Assembly: GCA_947627815.1 (NCBI GenBank)
Contig: CANQXN010000056.1
Location: 1 to 10,117, forward strand
DNA: 10,117 bases
Direction: 5' to 3'
DNA from: an uncultured Clostridia bacterium
GTDB taxonomy: Bacteria > Bacillota > Clostridia > Oscillospirales > CAG-272
The notes below the pieces were generated by a model. The model ran no database searches, was not told where the DNA came from, and saw nothing but the letters and a program-made list of their open reading frames with translations. Shown piece by piece: positions 1-4,712 of this stretch. The position numbers and the translations under genes are program-made. Each line of letters starts with the position of its first letter. Position 1 is the stretch's first letter.

Positions 1-103
1 CTCCCCAATGCCATACCATTCGCAGGGTTTCTTTTTTTGATCAATGATGGGTCATATCAATTGACATCACAAATCTTGTTTTCGCGGTTTTTTTCAAAAT
101 GAC
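1..103. other. Left-edge non-coding stretch, no gene recognised
   Basis: No supported gene lies here. GCAGGGTTTC followed by a T run (about 23-37) resembles the 3' arm and U-tract of a terminator whose other arm would lie outside the window, but this cannot be shown. An 8-bp palindrome TTGATCAA sits at 37-44. An imperfect dyad sits at 41-64 (TCAATGAT against ATCAATTGA, one-base bulge). A TTGACA at 61-66 has no matching -10 box at a 16-18 bp distance. Confidence 0.35.
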
Positions 104-132
104 TTGCTTTTTTCCGGCGTTTTGATTATAAT
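104..132 (+). promoter_or_regulatory. Predicted sigma-A promoter of the EamA transporter gene
   Basis: A perfect -10 box TATAAT is at 127-132. TTGCTT at 104-109 sits exactly 17 bp upstream and matches three of six bases of the -35 consensus. The expected transcription start is near 139, leaving a short leader before the GGTGAG ribosome site at 163-168 and the TTG at 176. The promoter lies inside the longest open reading of the downstream gene, which argues for the later start codon. Confidence 0.55.
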
Positions 133-162
133 AGGCTTGTTTGTTTTTATTTTTGGGAAGTT

Positions 163-168
163 GGTGAG
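163..168 (+). promoter_or_regulatory. Ribosome binding site that decides the transporter start
   Basis: GGTGAG is followed after 7 nt by TTG at 176. No comparable purine-rich site precedes the more upstream in-frame TTG at 104, and the in-frame TTG at 161 and GTG at 164 overlap this motif. It therefore favours initiation at 176. Confidence 0.5.
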
Positions 169-175
169 TTTTCTT

Positions 176-1114
176 TTGACTGCGAAAAATATTCGAGCCA
201 ACCTTGTGCTTTTGTTTGTCGCCGTTGTATGGGGGTTTGCTTTTGTCGCACAGGTACAGGCTTCTTCGATCGGTTCTTTTTTATATAACGGTATTCGCTA
301 TATGCTTGGCGCCTTGGTTCTGATCCCCGTGGTGATCCTCGTTGAAAGAAAAAAGATCACATGGTCGGTTTTGGCCTATACACTGCGCGGCAGTTTTCTT
401 TGCAGTCTGATCATGTTTTTTGCGGTCAATCTTCAACAGTACGGTATTTTGTATAATCAGAATGCCGGTAAAGCCGGCTTTATTACCGGCTTATACATTG
501 TATTTGTTCCAATTGCAAGTATTTTTATCAAAAAAGAAGGAAAAAACACCGCTTTTACATGGATTTCTGCCATCATAGCGCTTGTTGGTCTTTTTCTTGT
601 CAGCATTCCTTCGATCCATGCCTTTTCCGTTCAAGGGTTAATTGGTGACGGCCTTGTTTTAATCGGCGCTTTTTTCTGGACGGCGCATATTCTTCTGACA
701 GATCGGTATGCCAAAGAAATTTGCCCTCTTCTGTTCGCTTTCTTACAATTTGCCTGTTGCGGTTTTTTGTGCTTGATTGTCGCTCTGTTTGTCGATGAAA
801 TTTCCTGGTCGGTCATTCGGGAAGCCGGGCTGCCGATCCTATACGGAGGTCTTGTTTCGGTTGGCCTTGGGTATACGCTTCAGATACTGGGACAGCGGGA
901 TGCCAAACCGACACTGGCGGCTATTACCTTATCCTGCGAGGCGGTCTTCGCCGCCATCGGCGGCGCGCTAATTTTACATGAAACGATGACGGTACGCCAA
1001 TTGATCGGTACTGTTTTGATGTTAACCGCGATTTTTCTTGCGCAGTACCGGCCGCGTGAAAAAGAAAAAACGGTCTCTTTTCCACCATCGGACAACGATC
1101 ATAAAAAGGTATAA
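176..1114 (+). CDS. EamA/DMT-family transporter (10-TM permease)
   Basis: An integral membrane permease of the drug/metabolite transporter superfamily; the substrate cannot be told from sequence. From TTG176 the product is 312 aa, the usual size for a 10-helix protein with two EamA repeats. Repeat 1 opens with the typical A-V-V-W-G-F-A-F-V-A-Q segment (residues 16-26) and includes A-G-K-A-G-F-I-T-G-L-Y (97-107). Repeat 2 ends in the hallmark stretch around residues 232-290: G-Y-T-L-Q, a Glu in S-C-E-A-V-F-A, then G-G-A-L-I-L-H-E. The tail is short and charged. The frame is open back to a TTG at 104 (336 aa), which would add an eleventh hydrophobic segment and would place the predicted promoter inside the gene, so 176 is preferred. 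The gene stands alone, converges on asd and ends in a shared terminator. The family is secure; start and substrate are not. Confidence 0.9.
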   Translation: MTAKNIRANLVLLFVAVVWGFAFVAQVQASSIGSFLYNGIRYMLGALVLIPVVILVERKKITWSVLAYTLRGSFLCSLIMFFAVNLQQYGILYNQNAGKAGFITGLYIVFVPIASIFIKKEGKNTAFTWISAIIALVGLFLVSIPSIHAFSVQGLIGDGLVLIGAFFWTAHILLTDRYAKEICPLLFAFLQFACCGFLCLIVALFVDEISWSVIREAGLPILYGGLVSVGLGYTLQILGQRDAKPTLAAITLSCEAVFAAIGGALILHETMTVRQLIGTVLMLTAIFLAQYRPREKEKTVSFPPSDNDHKKV

Positions 1115-1119
1115 AATCC

Positions 1120-1166
1120 AAAAGCAGAAGCTGTTGCAATCAAGCGACAGCCTCTGCTTTTATTTT
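1120..1166. terminator. Bidirectional intrinsic terminator between the transporter gene and asd
   Basis: An 18-nt left arm (1120-1137) and an 18-nt right arm (1144-1161) pair around a 6-nt loop AATCAA, with only two non-Watson-Crick positions, which read as G-U on one strand or the other. The outer arms are AAAAGCAGA and TCTGCTTTT, so transcripts from either side end in a T-rich run. It lies 5 nt after the transporter stop. Its right arm ends just before the asd stop codon at 1165-1167, and it can serve both convergent genes. Confidence 0.88.
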
Positions 1167-2250
1167 AATCAAAATATCCCTTTTCACAGAGCAGTTCCGC
1201 GATCAGCACCGCGCCACCGGCGGCGCCGCGCAAGGTATTATGAGAGAGTCCGACAAATTTATAATCAAACACACTGTCTTCTCTCAATCGACCCAGCGTA
1301 ATGCCCATGCCGTTATACAGATCGCGGTCCAGTTTGACCTGCGGACGGTTATCTTCTTCAAAATAGGTCACAAATTGAGCAGGTGCGGATGGCAGATGCA
1401 GTTTTTGAGGTGCGCCTTCATAGTTTTTCCAAGCGGAAAGAATCTCCTCTTTGGCCGGCTTTTCCGCAAATGTAACAAAGACGGCACTGGTATGGCCATC
1501 GGTAACAGGCACGCGGATACATTGTGTCGTGATACACGGTTTTTCCGCCTTGACAATGATGCCGTTTTCAACACTTCCCCAGATTTTCAAGGGTTCTTGC
1601 TCGCTTTTTTCCTCTTCCCCGCTGATATAGGGGATCACATTGTCTATCATTTCCGGCCATTCGCGAAAGGTTTTTCCCGCGCCGGAAATCGCTTGATAGG
1701 TGGTGGCCACAACAGTTTGCGGACGGAATTTTAAAAGCGGAGAAAGCGCCGGCACATAGCTTTGAATGGAACAGTTCGGCTTGACGGCAATGAAGCCTTT
1801 TTTCGTGCCAAGCCGCGCCCGTTGACTTTCAATGACGGCCAGATGGCTATCGTTGACCTCCGGGATTACCATAGGAACATCCGGCGTCCAGCGGTTGGCG
1901 CTATTGTTGGAAACGACCGGCACCTCGGCTTTGGCATATGCCTCCTCCAACGCCTTGATCTCTTCTTTTTTCATGTCTACGGCACAGAAAACAAAGTCCA
2001 CTTGCGAAGCAATTTCGGCAATGTTGGCCGCATCCTGTACCTTCATAGCTTTGTATTTTTCAGGCATGGGACACGACAGTTTCCAACGCCCGTCAACGGC
2101 CTCTTCGTAAGTTTTTCCCGAGGATCGGGACGAGGCGGCCAATACGGCGACATCAAACCAAGGGTGGTGTTCCAGCAAAGTCAAGAAACGCTGTCCCACC
2201 ATGCCGGTGGCGCCGATGACACCAACACGATATTTGCTTGTTTTTTTCAT
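1165..2250 (-). CDS. asd: Aspartate-semialdehyde dehydrogenase (archaeal/fungal-type)
   Basis: Cytosolic enzyme that reduces L-aspartyl-4-phosphate with NADPH to L-aspartate 4-semialdehyde, the branch point to lysine/diaminopimelate, threonine and methionine. It is 361 aa. The N-terminal Rossmann fold has the cofactor loop G-A-T-G-M-V-G-Q (13-20). The nucleophile is Cys160 in K-P-N-C-S-I. The substrate-binding Arg is probably R246 in C-I-R-V-P-V, and His253 in D-G-H-T-S-A-V-F-V is the expected general base. The C-terminus carries N-T-L-R-G-A-A-G-G-A-V-L-I-A-E (338-352). S-N-N-S-A-N-R-W and V-P-M-V-I-P-E-V-N point to the archaeal/fungal branch of the family rather than the E. coli-type enzyme. 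The ATG has GAGGAA 9 nt upstream and a perfect promoter (2286-2314) giving a leader of about 28 nt, which leaves no room for a lysine riboswitch. It is monocistronic, converging on the transporter gene and diverging from the yicC cluster. Confidence 0.96.
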   Translation of the reverse strand: MKKTSKYRVGVIGATGMVGQRFLTLLEHHPWFDVAVLAASSRSSGKTYEEAVDGRWKLSCPMPEKYKAMKVQDAANIAEIASQVDFVFCAVDMKKEEIKALEEAYAKAEVPVVSNNSANRWTPDVPMVIPEVNDSHLAVIESQRARLGTKKGFIAVKPNCSIQSYVPALSPLLKFRPQTVVATTYQAISGAGKTFREWPEMIDNVIPYISGEEEKSEQEPLKIWGSVENGIIVKAEKPCITTQCIRVPVTDGHTSAVFVTFAEKPAKEEILSAWKNYEGAPQKLHLPSAPAQFVTYFEEDNRPQVKLDRDLYNGMGITLGRLREDSVFDYKFVGLSHNTLRGAAGGAVLIAELLCEKGYFD

Positions 2251-2285
2251 ATCTGATGATTCCTCATGAACGCAAAGAATAATTT

Positions 2286-2314
2286 ATTATATAGCCAGGG
2301 GCATAGTTTGTCAA
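2286..2314 (-). promoter_or_regulatory. Consensus sigma-A promoter of asd
   Basis: Read on the minus strand, TTGACA (2314-2309) is followed by a 17-bp spacer and TATAAT (2291-2286), a full consensus match in both boxes with ideal spacing. The predicted transcription start is near 2279, about 28 nt before the asd ATG. No attenuator or riboswitch-sized leader lies between them. Confidence 0.85.
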
Positions 2315-2340
2315 GTAAAATTCCAAAAATGCTTGACAAA
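2307..2340. repeat. 9-bp inverted repeat joining two divergent -35 boxes
   Basis: TTTGTCAAG at 2307-2315 and CTTGACAAA at 2332-2340 are exact reverse complements with a 16-bp A/T-rich centre. Each arm contains one -35 hexamer and extends three bases beyond it. It may simply be two good -35 boxes, or it may be an operator for a dimeric regulator; the sequence does not say which. Confidence 0.6.
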
Positions 2341-2361
2341 AAAATCCTGATAAATTATAAT
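2333..2361 (+). promoter_or_regulatory. Consensus sigma-A promoter of the yicC-rsmB cluster
   Basis: TTGACA (2333-2338), a 17-bp spacer and TATAAT (2356-2361) match consensus at every position. Transcription should begin near 2368, giving a leader of roughly 59 nt before yicC, with GAGGAG at 2413-2418 as its ribosome site. I saw no equally good promoter further down the cluster, so this one probably drives much of it. Confidence 0.87.
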
Positions 2362-2426
2362 ATAACATAATCGGGGTATTGGTGACTGATCCGATGTTCC
2401 GGCAGCGATATTGAGGAGAATGATAC

Positions 2427-3311
2427 ATGGCCAAAAGCATGACCGCCTATGGGCGTAGTACAGGCATGTCCGGCGGAAAAAGCGTTACGGTGGAAATCAA
2501 AAGCGTCAACAGCCGTTTTTTTGATCCCACGATTAAAATCACGAGAAATTATTCTTTTCTCGAAGAAAAAGTAAAATCCTATCTTCAAAGCAAAATCAGC
2601 CGTGGAAAAGTGGATGTTTGGATCGGCATCGAAGTGCTGGATACCGCCGGTTGCCGGATCTCCTTGGATCGAGGCTACGCCGAAAGTTATATTGGCGCCT
2701 TGGAAGAGCTGCGGGACACTTTTTCTTTGAAAGATGATATTACCGTGATGAGAGTGGCGGCAAACCGCGATCTTTTTGTAATATCACAGCCGGAAGAAGA
2801 TATAGAGCTTATCTGGCAAGAGGTACTTCCCTTTCTGGACGAGGCGTTGGACGCCTTTTCCAAGAGCCGGGCGCAAGAAGGCGAAAATCTGGCAAACGAT
2901 CTTTTGAAAAAGAAAAAGAATATTGAAAGCATTGTTTCCGAAATTGCCAAACGCAGTGAAGAATGTGTTGCCTCTTATCGGGAGAAATTGGAAGCCCGCA
3001 TCCGCAAGATTTTAGAGCACTATGAAGTATCGGTAGACGAAAACAGGCTCTTGACCGAAACCGCCATTTTTGCCGACAAAATTGCCATTGACGAGGAGCT
3101 GGTGCGGCTCAAATCTCATTTTGAAGCTTTTGATCGTATCTTTACATCGGATGAACCGGTGGGTCGGAAACTTGATTTTCTGGTTCAGGAAATGAACCGC
3201 GAAACCAACACCATTGGCTCCAAATGCAGTGACAGCGAGATTGCCCATCGGGTGGTCGATATCAAGTGCGAGCTTGAAAAGATTCGGGAACAAATTCAGA
3301 ATCTGGAGTAA
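2427..3311 (+). CDS. yicC: YicC-family endoribonuclease
   Basis: A 294-aa protein of the YicC/YloC family. Members from E. coli and B. subtilis have been described as endoribonucleases that act on RNA in the cytoplasm. The N-terminal domain opens with S-M-T-A-Y-G-R and S-V-N-S-R-F-F-D (27-33), followed by the R-x-x-E-G-x-x-L helix (148-155). The middle, about 157-200, is charged and helical. The C-terminal domain carries the family signatures I-D-E-E-L-V-R-L-K-S-H (221-231), N-R-E-T-N-T-I-G-S-K (257-266) and the terminal I-R-E-Q-I-Q-N-L-E (286-294). Length is normal for the family and all signatures are intact. The start is fixed by GAGGAG 8 nt upstream and by the usual M-x-x-S-M-T opening. 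It is the first gene of the cluster, with remA starting 9 nt after its stop, an arrangement also seen in Bacillus (yloC-remA). Confidence 0.95.
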   Translation: MAKSMTAYGRSTGMSGGKSVTVEIKSVNSRFFDPTIKITRNYSFLEEKVKSYLQSKISRGKVDVWIGIEVLDTAGCRISLDRGYAESYIGALEELRDTFSLKDDITVMRVAANRDLFVISQPEEDIELIWQEVLPFLDEALDAFSKSRAQEGENLANDLLKKKKNIESIVSEIAKRSEECVASYREKLEARIRKILEHYEVSVDENRLLTETAIFADKIAIDEELVRLKSHFEAFDRIFTSDEPVGRKLDFLVQEMNRETNTIGSKCSDSEIAHRVVDIKCELEKIREQIQNLE

Positions 3312-3320
3312 TACAGCCAT

Positions 3321-3572
3321 ATGAAACTTGTTGATGTTGGTTTTGGAAATTTTCTCAATGCCGACCGGATTCTTTCGCTGGCTTCTTTTGATTCGGCGCC
3401 CATCAAACGCCTTTCTCAGGATGCCAAAGAAGTGGGAAAAGCCATTGATGTCACCTGCGGCAAAAAATGCCGCACCGTCATTGTCATGGATTCCGGTCAT
3501 GTCGTGCTTTCGGCGCAAGAGCCACGGAATTTGGCAGCCTCCTTTGCGTTGCAGACAGAGACTTCCCTTTGA
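3321..3572 (+). CDS. remA: RemA-family DNA-binding regulator (DUF370)
   Basis: A small protein of 83 aa. In B. subtilis, RemA is a ring-forming DNA-binding regulator that activates biofilm matrix and osmoprotection genes; its targets in this organism are unknown. The family core is easy to see: V-G-F-G-N (6-10), A-D-R-I (14-17), S-A-P-I-K-R (25-30), a basic G-K-K-C-R patch (47-51) and V-I-V-M-D-S-G-H-V-V-L-S-A (53-65). Arg16 aligns with the Bacillus Arg18 implicated in DNA contact, and the Bacillus G-R-R-T-R patch is replaced by G-K-K-C-R, which keeps the positive charge. The ribosome site GGAG (3305-3308) overlaps the end of yicC and is 12 nt from the ATG, rather far, so expression may depend partly on translation of yicC. 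Confidence 0.93.
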   Translation: MKLVDVGFGNFLNADRILSLASFDSAPIKRLSQDAKEVGKAIDVTCGKKCRTVIVMDSGHVVLSAQEPRNLAASFALQTETSL

Positions 3573-3643
3573 TCTTTTGATTCTCCGACAATAAAAAACA
3601 GGAATAAAACAGTTGACTTAAGTTAAAAGAAGGTGTTTTTTCT

Positions 3644-4261
3644 ATGGAGCTTAATCAAAAAGGCATTCTGCTGGTCATTTCCGGTCCTTCCGGATGCGGC
3701 AAAGGCACTGTTGTTGCTCATCTGCTTGCCGACTACGAGCGTTATGCTCTTTCTGTCTCTCTGACCACGCGGAAAGCCCGTCATAATGAGATCGACGGAT
3801 TCCATTATTATTTTGTTTCTGAAGAAGAATTTCAGGAAAATATCAAAAACGGAAATTTTTTAGAGTATACTTTCTACTGCGGTCATCATTACGGGACGCC
3901 CAAAGATCGCGTGAACGAGCTTTTGGATCAGGGGATCAATGTGATACTGGAAATTGAAACCGAGGGGGCGCTGAATGTCAAAAAAGCCTGTCCAGACGCA
4001 GTATTGATCATGATTCTTCCCCCATCTTTTCGTGTCCTTGAGCAAAGGCTTCGGGGACGGCATACCAATACCGAGGAAGATATTCATCGGCGTTTGGAAA
4101 GAACCAAGGAGGAATTGCTTCTTGTTCCCCAATATGATTATGTGGTTCTGAATCCGGACGACGGCGATGGGGACGCCGCTAAAACCATTACGGCGATTGT
4201 TGAAACAGCCCGGCACGAACAAAAACGCAATACCAACTTGCTCCGGGATTTTTATAAATGA
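3644..4261 (+). CDS. gmk: Guanylate kinase
   Basis: Cytosolic enzyme that phosphorylates GMP (and dGMP) to GDP with ATP, essential for guanine nucleotide supply. It is 205 aa, the normal length. The P-loop is G-P-S-G-C-G-K-G-T (14-22). The GMP-binding part holds S37, T-T-R (41-43), E-I-D-G and Y-Y-F (49-57), F-L-E (72-74) and Y-G-T-P (83-86). The lid region has I-L-P-P-S and R-L-R-G-R followed by T-E-E-D-I-x-x-R-L. Several usually conserved spots differ: T-T-R-K-A-R-H-N-E where T-T-R-x-P-R-x-G-E is usual, G-H-H-Y-G-T for G-N-Y-Y-G-T, and I-E-T-E-G for the common I-[D/E]-x-Q-G. The catalytic elements are present, so I expect activity. The ribosome site AAGGTG lies 8 nt before the ATG. The gene sits between remA and rpoZ, as in Bacillus. 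Confidence 0.95.
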   Translation: MELNQKGILLVISGPSGCGKGTVVAHLLADYERYALSVSLTTRKARHNEIDGFHYYFVSEEEFQENIKNGNFLEYTFYCGHHYGTPKDRVNELLDQGINVILEIETEGALNVKKACPDAVLIMILPPSFRVLEQRLRGRHTNTEEDIHRRLERTKEELLLVPQYDYVVLNPDDGDGDAAKTITAIVETARHEQKRNTNLLRDFYK

Positions 4262-4307
4262 TCATAATATTTTTACTTAAAAATAAGAAAAAGAAAGGTG
4301 TTTTACT

Positions 4308-4610
4308 ATGATTAAGCCCTCTATTGATGAACTCTCTCAAGGAAAATATAATCGGTATACTTTGGTGGTGGCGGCCGCTAAAGGCGCTCGCATCGTTACC
4401 GATGAATATGTGAAGCAGCGTGTGGAAGCGGAGGATCTTATTGCCCGCAAAGAAACGGATAAACCTTTGGCTGCCCTGATCGACCGCGATTATCTCAACG
4501 AAAAAGCCGTAAAAATTGCGATCCGTCGCCTCCATGACGGCTATTATACCATTACCAACGCGCCTGATCTTGACGGAACCATTCAAGAAGCGGAAGATTC
4601 GGAAAACTGA
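4308..4610 (+). CDS. rpoZ: RNA polymerase omega subunit
   Basis: A 100-aa omega subunit, which helps assemble and stabilise the beta' subunit in core RNA polymerase. The N-terminal P-S-I-D-E-L (4-9) and R-Y-T-L-V-V-A-A-A-K-G-A-R (16-28) are the family signature, with R-Y-x-L-V-x-x-A-A-K-R-A-R as the common form. K-P-L-A-A-L (52-57) and the helix A-V-K-I-A-I-R-R-L (67-75) match the usual second half, and the last 12 or so residues are acidic. The ribosome site GAAAGGTG is 7 nt from the ATG and strongly resembles the one before gmk. The gene follows gmk after 46 nt, as is usual in Bacillota, and is followed by a hairpin rather than by coaBC. Confidence 0.93.
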   Translation: MIKPSIDELSQGKYNRYTLVVAAAKGARIVTDEYVKQRVEAEDLIARKETDKPLAALIDRDYLNEKAVKIAIRRLHDGYYTITNAPDLDGTIQEAEDSEN

Positions 4611-4712
4611 TGTTTCTTTTTAGAAAAGCGCCGTGCCGCCCTTTTGCGCGAAGCAGGCGCTTTTCTATCATTCAAGTGAGGATTTTCAAAAGAAAGGACG
4701 GAAAAGCCGGAA
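4611..4712 (+). other. rpoZ-priA intergenic gap without coaBC
   Basis: This 102-bp gap is the largest within the + strand cluster. It holds the hairpin at 4621-4667 and the priA ribosome site region (AAAGGA, 4693-4698, an unusually long 14 nt before the ATG). In B. subtilis coaBC lies between rpoZ and priA; no remnant of it is visible here. Confidence 0.6.
4621..4671 (+). terminator. Strong hairpin between rpoZ and priA, possible attenuator or terminator
   Basis: TAGAAAAGCGCC (4621-4632) and GGCGCTTTTCTA (4656-4667) form a perfect 12-bp stem. It can be extended by TGC/GCA past a bulged G, enclosing a G/C-rich loop. The RNA end reads GGCGC followed by TTTTCTATCATT, which is T-rich but interrupted, so termination would be partial. 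A weak TTGCGC (4644-4649), 16 bp, TATCAT (4666-4671) promoter-like pair overlaps the right arm and could restart transcription for priA; that part is speculative. Confidence 0.6.

Noticed and set aside
1240..2256. Two 164-codon plus-strand frames opposite asd
   Set aside because: They lie fully within the antisense of a complete, motif-verified asd and show no family features or ribosome sites of their own.
2251..2426. Lysine riboswitch or T-box leader for asd or yicC
   Set aside because: Predicted leaders are about 28 and 59 nt, too short for either element, and no such motifs are visible.
3328..3594. An 88-codon plus-strand frame overlapping remA in another frame
   Set aside because: The remA frame has the complete family core; the alternative frame has none and no suitable ribosome site.
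3614..3643. TTGACT upstream of gmk as a possible -35 box
   Set aside because: No -10-like hexamer occurs 16-18 bp downstream; that position is a T run next to the gmk start.
4266..4281. A/T-only palindrome between gmk and rpoZ as a terminator
   Set aside because: The stem is seven A/T pairs with a 2-nt centre and no G/C content, so it would not form a stable terminator.
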